Virus record (IMG/VR): IMGVR_UViG_3300006071_000066
Coordinates: 1-30,091 of that record
DNA: 30,091 nt
Strand: one strand, 5' to 3'
DNA from: a virus
The notes below the pieces were generated by a model, which worked only from the letters and a program-made list of their open reading frames with translations, was not told the origin of the DNA and searched no databases. Positions 23,085 through 28,299 of the stretch are shown here, piece after piece; position 1 is the stretch's first letter, and every line of letters begins with the position of its first letter. Both the position numbers and the translations under genes were made by a program.

Positions 23085-23113
23085 TTGACATTGCCGCTGC
23101 GGTATGTTAAAGT
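23085..23113 (+). promoter_or_regulatory. Sigma70-like promoter
   Basis: TTGACA (23,085-23,090), 17 bases, TAAAGT (23,108-23,113). Only 5 bases separate it from ATG 23,119, so the transcript should be leaderless. Confidence 0.7.
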
Positions 23114-23118
23114 ATGCT

Positions 23119-23226
23119 ATGAATTTTAGATACATCCTGCCTTGGGCGTTTGTGTTTACGCTGTTGTTGACAGGGCATTTTACCGCTGCTATTGTTATCG
23201 CAGCGTTGATTGTGATTTGCAGTTAA
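23119..23226 (+). CDS. Tiny membrane protein (35 residues)
   Basis: Reads MNFRYILPWAFVFTLLLTGH then FTAAIVIAALIVICS. It is one or two hydrophobic segments broken by TGH, with Arg near the N-terminus, consistent with insertion in the inner membrane. It has its own consensus promoter directly at the start codon and a terminator downstream, so it is expressed alone. Possible roles include superinfection exclusion or lysis control, but nothing specific is visible. Confidence 0.6.
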   Translation: MNFRYILPWAFVFTLLLTGHFTAAIVIAALIVICS

Positions 23227-23716
23227 ACAGTTTTCGTTGAGTGCTTTGTGTTGTGCTTGCGGACTTAGTGTCCGCTTTGGGTGGCAAGGTCCTGGACTTT
23301 AGCCACCCTTTTTTTTGACCGGAACTTCTGGAAAACTCTTCTTCATAAGAGTTAGAGAGATCGCTGCAGCGAAACTGGGACTTTAAACCTCAGATCAATC
23401 CAAACTTGATCCAATCTATGATTCACAAGATTTTCCAAAAGTTAAGGCCCCAAACCCTCAAAAGAAACCTCTTAGGAATCATAGGCTTAAACATAAGCTC
23501 AATGGAAAATTCAACAGTATCATAGAGCTAAGTTCAACTAGATGGGTATAAGAGTTCCTGGGTTATAGCTAGCAGACTGGGGCTTTATACCCAAACATGC
23601 TATGGGGTATAAGATCTAAGATCTTGATCTTAGTGACCTCTAGCGGGGTATTTGAATAGGTAAGGAAGCGGGCGTCCCTAAGGCACCCGCTGAGGTAGTA
23701 TTAGTGTGTAGTTAGT
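23227..23716. other. 490-base gene-free stretch with structured RNA potential
   Basis: It contains the terminator at 23,279-23,316, then about 220 bases of plain sequence, then GGGTATAA / TTATACCC / GGGTATAA (23,544, 23,585, 23,605), the palindrome CTAAGATC-TT-GATCTTAG (23,616-23,633), an AGCGGGGTATT motif (23,642) and GCGGG / CCCGC arms near 23,668-23,691. No convincing reading frame on either strand. Confidence 0.6.
23279..23316 (+). terminator. Rho-independent terminator
   Basis: Long stem GGGTGGC...GCCACCC with inner GTCC / GGAC pairing, followed by eight T. It ends the 23,119 transcript. A small GCGGAC / GTCCGC hairpin precedes it. Confidence 0.9.
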
Positions 23717-23857
23717 TTAGAACAGATGTTGGAACAGTTTGTACAGGACTAAAGCAATCGCTGCTGTACAAGCCAAGTCCAAATAGACGTCGAACGCCTG
23801 GTCCGCTTTTTCCGTACGCTGTTCATAGTAGTCTTCAGTTTCACATTCGTCATACAT
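23717..23857 (-). CDS. Small protein with one C-terminal membrane segment
   Basis: The 46-residue start at 23,857 is chosen because AGGAG lies 7 bases upstream and the promoter is at 23,892-23,920; a longer frame to 23,920 would run into the promoter. MYDECETEDYYEQRTEKADQ is a very acidic head, followed by a hydrophobic tail AACTAAIALVLYKLF-type segment (LACTAAIALVLYKLFQHLF). It should be an inner-membrane tail-anchored protein. Function unknown. Confidence 0.7.
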   Translation of the reverse strand: MYDECETEDYYEQRTEKADQAFDVYLDLACTAAIALVLYKLFQHLF

Positions 23858-23891
23858 CGGTTGCTCCTGCTGTGTTGTTAAACATAATATA

Positions 23892-23941
23892 CTTATACGC
23901 TCAACAAAGTTTAATGTCAACCAAACAATTTTGTTAAGTTT
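23892..23941 (-). promoter_or_regulatory. Sigma70-like promoter with an AACTTAACAAAA box
   Basis: On the minus strand TTGACA (23,915-23,920), 17 bases, TATAAG (23,892-23,897). Just upstream, at 23,929-23,941, stands AAACTTAACAAAA, the same box that begins the plus-strand cassettes. Confidence 0.7.
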
Positions 23942-23953
23942 CGTTAAAACAGG

Positions 23954-23982
23954 TTGTGTTTATCTATCGCTGTACATATATT
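23954..23982 (+). promoter_or_regulatory. Promoter with operator-like repeats, for the 28-residue gene
   Basis: TTGTGT (23,954-23,959), 17 bases, TATATT (23,977-23,982). CTATCGCTG lies in the spacer (23,964-23,972) and again at 24,055-24,063; its inverse CAGCGATAG is at 23,997-24,005. Confidence 0.55.
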
Positions 23983-24106
23983 AGACGAGTACGCAGCAGC
24001 GATAGCGTGTGGTCAAGTTGTGTTATGCATAGTTGTGTTGTGTTATCGCCCGCGCTATCGCTGTGTGCGTATACAGTAATTAACTTAATCTAAGGAGTCA
24101 AGTGTT

Positions 24107-24193
24107 ATGTCACGTCCACGTATGAAAGCAGGCACTACCGCACGCGAGCGTGCAAAGCGTGCTGCACGACTGCACCGTCGCGTTCGACGTTAA
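24107..24193 (+). CDS. 28-residue highly basic protein
   Basis: Reads MSRPRMKAGTTARERAKRAA then RLHRRVRR: ten Arg and two Lys in 28 residues with a single acidic residue. AAGGAG lies 10 bases before ATG and a perfect terminator follows the stop, so it is a complete single-gene unit. Such peptides may bind RNA, DNA or the ribosome, or inhibit a host enzyme. The 125-base leader holds an 11-bp inverted repeat. Confidence 0.65.
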   Translation: MSRPRMKAGTTARERAKRAARLHRRVRR

Positions 24194-24218
24194 CGGTGTA
24201 CTGATTGCATAGACGCAA

Positions 24219-24248
24219 GTAGCGCAGCGGGACGCTGCGCTACTTTTT
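24219..24248 (+). terminator. Rho-independent terminator
   Basis: Perfect stem GTAGCGCAGC / GCTGCGCTAC around GGGAC, then five T. Confidence 0.85.
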
Positions 24249-24292
24249 CCTAAGTTGCGGCCCCGGATGTAAACGCTTACATTCGCTAGATA

Positions 24293-24369
24293 AACTTTGC
24301 GTAACTTAACAAAACTATACTTGTGTTAAGTGTGCTGTATGCTATTATTAGCAACGTAGCAGTTGCTAC
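24293..24369 (+). promoter_or_regulatory. Promoter-leader cassette 5
   Basis: Box AACTTTGCGT+AACTTAACAAAA (24,293-24,314), 6 bases, TTGTGT (24,321-24,326), 16 bases, TATTAT (24,343-24,348), hairpin CGTAGC-AGTT-GCTAC from 24,355. Loop is four bases, the stem is kept. Confidence 0.85.
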
Positions 24370-24392
24370 ATAACACAGCATAGGACACAACA

Positions 24393-24650
24393 ATGTTTAA
24401 CAATATTACAGATGTGCAAAAAGAGCTTATAGCAAGCGCAGCAACGCAAAACAACGGGCTTGTTGCAGTTATTTTTGCATTAGCGTTTGCAGCAGGTGAC
24501 TTTGATACTGTGTATTACATTTATAGCAGCAAGGAACTGTTTACGCTTGCAAACTTTGCAAACGACGAAGAAATTTACGCAAAAGCAGCAGCACTAGGCG
24601 ACGCGCTGCTTACGTTTGCGCGTGCAGAAGCTGAGCACACACTAAACTAA
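24393..24650 (+). CDS. Unknown 85-residue protein behind cassette 5
   Basis: A helical, acidic protein: MFNNITDVQKELIASAATQN, then a hydrophobic helix GLVAVIFALAFAAGDFDTVY, YIYSSKELFTLANFANDEEI and an Ala-rich end. It resembles a small all-helical repeat domain. Coding strand: no TC, no CC. AGGAC lies 9 bases before the ATG, the only first gene behind a cassette with a ribosome site. Function unknown. Confidence 0.7.
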   Translation: MFNNITDVQKELIASAATQNNGLVAVIFALAFAAGDFDTVYYIYSSKELFTLANFANDEEIYAKAAALGDALLTFARAEAEHTLN

Positions 24651-24663
24651 CAATTACACGCAG

Positions 24664-24687
24664 CGTGCGTAGTGTTATCTACGCACG
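24664..24687. terminator. Intergenic stem-loop inside the cassette 5 unit
   Basis: CGTGCGTAG / CTACGCACG around TGTTAT, parallel to the element at 22,741, again before a gene with a Shine-Dalgarno. Confidence 0.65.
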
Positions 24688-24714
24688 TTGCATTGCACAA
24701 TAAGGAAGCACAAC

Positions 24715-24954
24715 ATGAACACATTGGCTGCTAGTATGACAACTGCTGCTAAATGCAAAAAGATATTGCGCACAGCGAAACTGATGCGCAAGTGGGAACA
24801 GCGTGCTACTAATGCTAGGCTGACACTAGCAGCACTTGAGCAGCAAGTAGCACACGGCAAACTAAAACGCACAGCACAGGCACGAACAGCAAACATAGCG
24901 CGTACTGCTGAAATTAAAGCCTTGGAATACAAAAAACGCTTACTTGAGCACTGA
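24715..24954 (+). CDS. Unknown basic coiled-coil protein, second gene of the cassette 5 unit
   Basis: ATG 24,715 follows AAGGA by 8 bases, so I prefer it to the in-frame 24,688 start. The 79-residue protein is a single long helix candidate: LMRKWEQRATNARLTLAALE, QQVAHGKLKRTAQARTANIA, RTAEIKALEYKKRLLE. Basic, no Pro after the N-terminus, heptad-like Leu/Ala spacing. One CC and no TC on the coding strand. It could be a nucleic-acid-binding coiled coil. Function unknown. Confidence 0.7.
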   Translation: MNTLAASMTTAAKCKKILRTAKLMRKWEQRATNARLTLAALEQQVAHGKLKRTAQARTANIARTAEIKALEYKKRLLEH

Positions 24955-25020
24955 GGCAGAAATTGTTTAGCGGGACGCGGCCCCTCTACTGTAAACTGTT
25001 AGCAGTTTTTTGCATTTTAA

Positions 25021-25100
25021 AACTTTACTTAACTTAACAAAAAAACACTTGCACTACTTGCGCTGTATGCTACTATTAACAACGTAGCAATAACGCTACG
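25021..25100 (+). promoter_or_regulatory. Promoter-leader cassette 6
   Basis: Box AACTTTACTT+AACTTAACAAAA (25,021-25,042), 6 bases, TTGCAC (25,049-25,054), 16 bases, TACTAT (25,071-25,076), hairpin CGTAGC-AATAAC-GCTACG from 25,083. A reduced GGGACGCGGCCCC motif lies ahead at 24,972. Confidence 0.85.
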
Positions 25101-25122
25101 CACAACTTAAAAGTTAACAACT

Positions 25123-25428
25123 ATGCTTGCTGTTATTAATGTTGAAAGCGATGACAATGAAACTACTACGCAGTATGCGTGCAACTTTACTGTAGAATGC
25201 GACGGTAGCAGCATTTGGGCTGACACAACAGGGCGCAAAGTACATGTTACTGCTATTAGTGTACACGAATGCAATGGCTACAAAAGCATTTATGTAACAC
25301 ACGACAGCAACTGGCACATTTATACTGACAAGGGCTTTGTTGCTGCTATTAGCAACGCATTGGGCTACGCTGTAGACTTTACAGAGCAGGGTATGCAGGA
25401 AGACAACTTTGCAAGTATGGAAGCGTAA
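25123..25428 (+). CDS. Unknown 101-residue protein behind cassette 6
   Basis: A beta-rich protein with repeated strand pairs: MLAVINVESDDNE, TQYACNFTVECDGSSIWADT, KVHVTAISVHECNGYKSIYV, WHIYTDKGFVAAISNALGYA. It looks well folded and has normal acidic content, yet the coding strand has no TC and no CC. No Shine-Dalgarno before the ATG. A terminator-like hairpin and two more genes follow. Function unknown. Confidence 0.75.
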   Translation: MLAVINVESDDNETTTQYACNFTVECDGSSIWADTTGRKVHVTAISVHECNGYKSIYVTHDSNWHIYTDKGFVAAISNALGYAVDFTEQGMQEDNFASMEA

Positions 25429-25438
25429 CTAGCACGCA

Positions 25439-25469
25439 GCGCACAGTAGAGGGACTACTGTGCGCTTTT
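25439..25469 (+). terminator. Strong stem-loop with a short T-run
   Basis: GCGCACAGTAG / CTACTGTGCGC around AGGGA, then TTTT. It may partly end the cassette 6 transcript before the downstream pair. Confidence 0.75.
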
Positions 25470-25492
25470 ATGCACATATAGGACACTAACAA

Positions 25493-25696
25493 ATGCATAC
25501 TTGCACAGGACGCACAATGCGTTATCATTGCTTGGGCATCGACGGAATGAATCCAGATCGTACAGGCGATTGGGTCCGTTACGCAGACTATCTCTCATTG
25601 TTGCAGCAATTAGACGAAATTCGTATAACGCTGCTCCAGCTTCGAACACCTATAGCGGGGTATCATGATGTATCGTCCAAGTCAAGCAACTATTGA
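25493..25696 (+). CDS. Unknown 67-residue protein
   Basis: MHTCTGRTMRYHCLGIDGMN then GDWVRYADYLSLLQQLDEIR, a WVRY-plus-helix pattern that small phage proteins often show. AGGAC lies about 8 bases upstream. Dinucleotide use turns normal from here on (TC and CC appear). It overlaps the next gene by 32 bases. Function unknown. Confidence 0.65.
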   Translation: MHTCTGRTMRYHCLGIDGMNPDRTGDWVRYADYLSLLQQLDEIRITLLQLRTPIAGYHDVSSKSSNY

Positions 25697-25967
25697 CGCT
25701 ATCCTCAAAAAGGAACTGACTGAAGCTGACATTGCACGCTATCGGCGTGCCTCACGTCTATACAAGATCTCAGGCGTGATTGCTATCACAATCTGGGCAG
25801 GTTGGATTGTGACTGGCTTCTTACACTACAACAAAGCCAACGACGTCTTGTTTGAAGGCCTGTGGGCATCATTCTTCTTTTGGTGTTACAGCATTTGGTT
25901 CAGTGACTGCGATATGCATCGTATGGACTATGTAGATCGCTTGGATCGAGCAAAACGATCTAAGTAA
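25665..25967 (+). CDS. Small two-segment membrane protein
   Basis: A 100-residue protein with a polar N-terminal helix (SQATIDAILKKELTEADIAR), a first membrane segment VIAITIWAGWIVTGFLHY, a second one WASFFFWCYSIWFSD, and a basic tail. Start is ATG 25,665 or the adjacent ATG 25,668. The bases before it, AGCGGGGTATC, form a repeated motif rather than a usual ribosome site. It overlaps the preceding gene. Likely inner membrane; function unknown. Confidence 0.75.
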   Translation: MMYRPSQATIDAILKKELTEADIARYRRASRLYKISGVIAITIWAGWIVTGFLHYNKANDVLFEGLWASFFFWCYSIWFSDCDMHRMDYVDRLDRAKRSK

Positions 25968-25992
25968 TGATTAGTTGAGGTTCACTTAATTT

Positions 25993-26038
25993 TTGCGGGG
26001 CTGCGTCCCGCAATACTGCAGAGGTTATCTGCAGTATT
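25993..26038. terminator. Two adjoining stem-loops
   Basis: TTGCGGG / CCCGCAA around GCTGCGT, overlapping AATACTGCAG / CTGCAGTATT around AGGTTAT. The pair ends the 25,665 transcript; there is no long T-run. Confidence 0.65.
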
Positions 26039-26113
26039 CCAGATCTTTCCAGACTCTCTTCACTGTTTCAAACTCTTTTAGCCATATAGTCCCGGATCTG
26101 CAGCGGGGTATCG

Positions 26114-26142
26114 TTGACTGCTTAACATAAGACTGTTAGTAT
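26114..26142 (+). promoter_or_regulatory. Sigma70-like promoter
   Basis: TTGACT (26,114-26,119), 17 bases, TAGTAT (26,137-26,142). ACATAAGACT occurs in the spacer and again just downstream, a possible operator. An AGCGGGGTATC motif lies right before it. Confidence 0.65.
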
Positions 26143-26174
26143 TAAACATAAGACTACTGAACAGGAGTTTGTTG

Positions 26175-26318
26175 ATGAACTGTTTGTTGGCTATAACTGC
26201 AATAGCAGTTAGTGTATGGGTTGTGGCGTTGTTGTATGCAAGCAACGAACTAGCGCGTGATGAGCGTATCCGTAAGATGTATCAGGAAGGAATTTTTAAA
26301 AATAGTTCCAAAAAGTAG
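26175..26318 (+). CDS. Small membrane-anchored protein (47 residues)
   Basis: MNCLLAITAIAVSVWVVALL is an N-terminal membrane segment, followed by YASNELARDERIRKMYQEGI and a basic end. AGGAG lies 8 bases before ATG 26,175. With a single N-terminal anchor the polar tail should face the cytoplasm. The next promoter starts at its stop codon. Function unknown. Confidence 0.65.
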   Translation: MNCLLAITAIAVSVWVVALLYASNELARDERIRKMYQEGIFKNSSKK

Positions 26319-26347
26319 TTGACACGCACCGGTCTGTTTGCTATAAC
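26319..26347 (+). promoter_or_regulatory. Sigma70-like promoter
   Basis: TTGACA (26,319-26,324), 17 bases, TATAAC (26,342-26,347), serving the gene at 26,380. Confidence 0.75.
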
Positions 26348-26379
26348 TAAATTGTTGATAACATAACACAAGGTGATTT

Positions 26380-26676
26380 ATGCCGCGCGTAGGATATAAC
26401 TTAGCAACTGCAGATCTCAACGATGAATTTGTAGAACGCTTAAAGAAGCCCATTCGGCGAGTGTGGGACATGATCGGCTACGATGTGCTGCGAGATGCCG
26501 AAACGATAGGCGAGCGCATCGATAACGAATCCGCTGTTGAATGCTGCATTGATGGTGAACGCTTGGCTTGTGAAGCACGAGACAGTCATGCTAACGCTGC
26601 ACTTGATCTAATGCTTACTGAGTATGGCTATCCAAAAGTTCTGCATTTCCTTTCCAAAAAAATACGTTTAGTCTAA
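26380..26676 (+). CDS. Unknown 98-residue soluble protein
   Basis: AAGGTGA precedes ATG 26,380. The protein is acidic-to-neutral and helical: LNDEFVERLKKPIRRVWDMI, DAETIGERIDNESAVECCID, GERLACEARDSHANAALDLM. Two cysteines lie side by side. No family is recognised. A strong hairpin follows the stop, so it is a single-gene unit. Confidence 0.75.
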   Translation: MPRVGYNLATADLNDEFVERLKKPIRRVWDMIGYDVLRDAETIGERIDNESAVECCIDGERLACEARDSHANAALDLMLTEYGYPKVLHFLSKKIRLV

Positions 26677-26691
26677 AGAACTCTCGTACCC

Positions 26692-26734
26692 TACAGTGGG
26701 ACTTTGAGCAGTGAAACTCTTTGGTCCCACTGTA
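26692..26734 (+). terminator. Stem-loop after the 26,380 gene
   Basis: Perfect 11-bp stem TACAGTGGGAC / GTCCCACTGTA with a 21-base loop. No T-run. Confidence 0.65.
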
Positions 26735-26951
26735 CCCTGAGTATAACCTCTTTATGGTTTCTGAATGGTATCTACGATGATCGTATGGGTGGACAGGGAC
26801 TTTAAAATATTTCTTGCGCATCTGTTAGTTTTATTGTAGACTTTATGTAAGATCAAAAGGCGACAGCCGCTCTGAGGGAGGGGGGCTTAACCCGAAGTTG
26901 TTCTGACTGTCTGGGACTCAATCTAACTTGTTTTTTTTTGAGGTGATTCAA

Positions 26952-26985
26952 GGTCTGCAACCGTATTCTCTAACCGCTGCAGACC
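26952..26985. terminator. GGTCTGCA / TGCAGACC stem-loop
   Basis: Eight perfect base pairs with an 18-base loop, between oppositely directed units. It could end transcription from either side. Confidence 0.5.
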
Positions 26986-27027
26986 CTGTGTCGATGCTTT
27001 GAAGTCCTTATGACCTCAAGTCATAGA

Positions 27028-27282
27028 CTAATAGAAGAAAGCGTGTACACGCGCACGTAGTTCAAGCTGTGAGGGCGTATACTCGATATCATGCCAAATG
27101 CCCGTAGCAGGATCGCAAGCACGACGGATCTCGTGTGCGTAGATGTCGCCCGTTTCGGTGTAGGCGCCCTCTACTTCTGCCATGCGGAGATTGCCTTTAC
27201 GGTTGTCCATCATAGTGCCATACCAACCATTGTGCTGTTGAATGCGCCAGCCCTTCTTAATGTCGTTTGTGCGGATTGCCAT
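27028..27282 (-). CDS. Small conserved-looking phage protein
   Basis: An 84-residue protein with a beta-barrel-like N-terminal half (IKKGWRIQQHNGWYGTMMDN, RMAEVEGAYTETGDIYAHEI). Proteins of this type with DIKKGxRI...NGWxGTM...VAEVEG are, from memory, common in large phages and some plasmids, but have no assigned role. AAGGAGC lies 8 bases upstream of the ATG and the promoter at 27,316 is clear. Confidence 0.8.
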   Translation of the reverse strand: MAIRTNDIKKGWRIQQHNGWYGTMMDNRKGNLRMAEVEGAYTETGDIYAHEIRRACDPATGIWHDIEYTPSQLELRARVHAFFY

Positions 27283-27315
27283 AACAGTTGCTCCTTATTG
27301 CTAACCAACGTGTAT

Positions 27316-27344
27316 ATAGTACTACCTAGATTTTCCAAATGCAA
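27316..27344 (-). promoter_or_regulatory. Sigma70-like promoter
   Basis: TTGCAT, 17 bases, TACTAT on the minus strand, for the 27,028-27,282 gene. Confidence 0.65.
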
Positions 27345-27487
27345 CCACTTAGATTGCCCACATGACCTATCTAGAGGTTTACAAAGTCATATGCCTCTAA
27401 ACCTGCAGCGGGGCATTTGACGGGTACTAGGCCCCGGGTACAACATCAATCTAATGTATAAAACCTATAGCGGGGTATTTGCGGATA

Positions 27488-27517
27488 GTGCGTATACTGT
27501 GTGATCAGTATACGCAC
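27488..27517 (-). terminator. Stem-loop after the LPD29-like gene
   Basis: Perfect 12-bp stem GTGCGTATACTG / CAGTATACGCAC around TGTGAT. It lies 7 bases beyond the stop of the minus-strand gene. Confidence 0.7.
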
Positions 27518-27524
27518 CAATACA

Positions 27525-27941
27525 TTAAGCAGTTAGCTGGTAAGGCTTCTTCCAGTTGCCTACTTGAATGCTGCAGTAGTAAGCGGTGTCAAAGTAATCA
27601 ATCTCGCTGCGAGTATTGTCATACCATCCCGCACTCTTAAGAGCTTGATGCAGCTCTTCTAATGCTAGACGAGCAACACCATCATAGTGTTCATGAATCC
27701 AATAGACGTTAACATCTTCATAGCCACTAGTGTTAGGACGAAAGCCATGCAGCTGATAACGCTGATTATGCCCACAGACTTCATTGCTGTTGCCAAGAAA
27801 GTCAATAGGTCCCGAAGTCAACTTCAACTTGATCGTGCTGTGATTGCCAACACTGAGCGAACCCTTGAGTCCATAACGCTTCAACACAGGCTTGACTGCT
27901 GCTGCGATGATTGCTTTCTTTTCGGCGTTCATGTAAGCCAT
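27525..27941 (-). CDS. LPD29-like phage/plasmid protein
   Basis: The 138-residue protein matches a widespread small family of phages and plasmids: MNAEKKAIIAAAVKPVLKRY, GLKGSLSVGNHSTIKLKLTS, GPIDF, then YEDVNVYWIHEHYDG and DYFDTAYYCSIQVGNWKKPY. I recall these as the LPD29-type domain; function is unproven, perhaps counter-defence or regulation. AGGAGC lies 7 bases before the ATG. Its leader begins with a hairpin at the predicted +1. Confidence 0.75.
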   Translation of the reverse strand: MAYMNAEKKAIIAAAVKPVLKRYGLKGSLSVGNHSTIKLKLTSGPIDFLGNSNEVCGHNQRYQLHGFRPNTSGYEDVNVYWIHEHYDGVARLALEELHQALKSAGWYDNTRSEIDYFDTAYYCSIQVGNWKKPYQLTA

Positions 27942-27959
27942 ACAATGCTCCTAGCATTT

Positions 27960-27985
27960 GGGCGACAGCACCATTGCTGCCGCCC
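27960..27985 (-). other. Hairpin at the predicted 5' end of the LPD29-like mRNA
   Basis: GGGCG-CAGCA / TGCTG-CGCCC with one mismatch and a four-base loop. It starts at 27,985, seven bases after the -10. The same place in the plus-strand cassettes also holds a hairpin. It may protect mRNA or stop the upstream transcript. Confidence 0.6.
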
Positions 27986-27991
27986 GTGTGT

Positions 27992-28020
27992 ATTATACTA
28001 CTCTTCCCAGCCGTGGTCAA
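27992..28020 (-). promoter_or_regulatory. Sigma70-like promoter inside the preceding gene
   Basis: TTGACC (28,015-28,020), 17 bases, TATAAT (27,992-27,997). It overlaps the last codons of the 27,998-28,234 gene. Confidence 0.8.
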
Positions 28021-28234
28021 TTTCCGATGTGGTATCAAACGTCCACATCAGATTGCTACGGAAGTTGAGCCCTGTGATGCGCTCACGCTCACGATCCTGC
28101 AATTCAATGTCTGCAGCATCTTCTTCAAGATCCGTGAGCTCTTCGCTATCAAAGAGTGCATCCTGCTCATCGGGCAGTTCAATGTCCATGCGTTCGTCTG
28201 CATCTAAGACATCATCAAGTATATAACGGCTCAT
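27998..28234 (-). CDS. Very acidic 78-residue protein
   Basis: About a third of the residues are Asp or Glu (DDVLDADERMDIELPDEQDA, SEELTDLEEDAADIELQDRE), with a less charged C-terminal third ITGLNFRSNLMWTFDTTSEI. It may mimic DNA or bind a basic partner, as many acidic phage proteins do; this is inference. AAGGAGC precedes the ATG, and a promoter with TATAAT lies at 28,272-28,299. Confidence 0.75.
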   Translation of the reverse strand: MSRYILDDVLDADERMDIELPDEQDALFDSEELTDLEEDAADIELQDRERERITGLNFRSNLMWTFDTTSEIDHGWEE

Positions 28235-28271
28235 TGCAAGTGCTCCTTTGCACTAACTGTCTACAGTTCTA

Positions 28272-28299
28272 ATTATACACTAAACAGCCAACAGCGCAA
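28272..28299 (-). promoter_or_regulatory. Sigma70-like promoter
   Basis: TTGCGC, 16 bases, TATAAT on the minus strand, for the acidic-protein gene. It overlaps the end of the 28,280 gene. Confidence 0.6.

Larger units (their letters stand above)
26677..27027. other. Gene-free stretch with hairpins and a possible small RNA
   Basis: It holds the hairpin at 26,692, a GGGACTTTAAA motif at 26,797 (also near 23,368), a possible promoter TTGCGC-N17-TAGACT (near 26,813-26,841), about 90 bases of G-rich sequence ending in nine T at 26,932-26,940, the hairpin at 26,952 and TATGAC-CTCAA-GTCATA near 27,010. Confidence 0.5.

Noticed and set aside
23320-23700. tRNA gene in the gene-free stretch
   Set aside because: No acceptor stem, T-arm or anticodon arm could be assembled on either strand.
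22539-24954. Toxin-antitoxin operons for the two-gene cassette units
   Set aside because: Two-gene layout and small size fit, but no toxin or antitoxin motif is seen in any of the proteins.
27687-28226. Plus-strand ORF of 179 codons opposite the LPD29-like and acidic-protein genes
   Set aside because: Its Ser/Arg-rich translation is the antisense of an acidic protein, and the minus-strand genes have promoters and Shine-Dalgarno sites.
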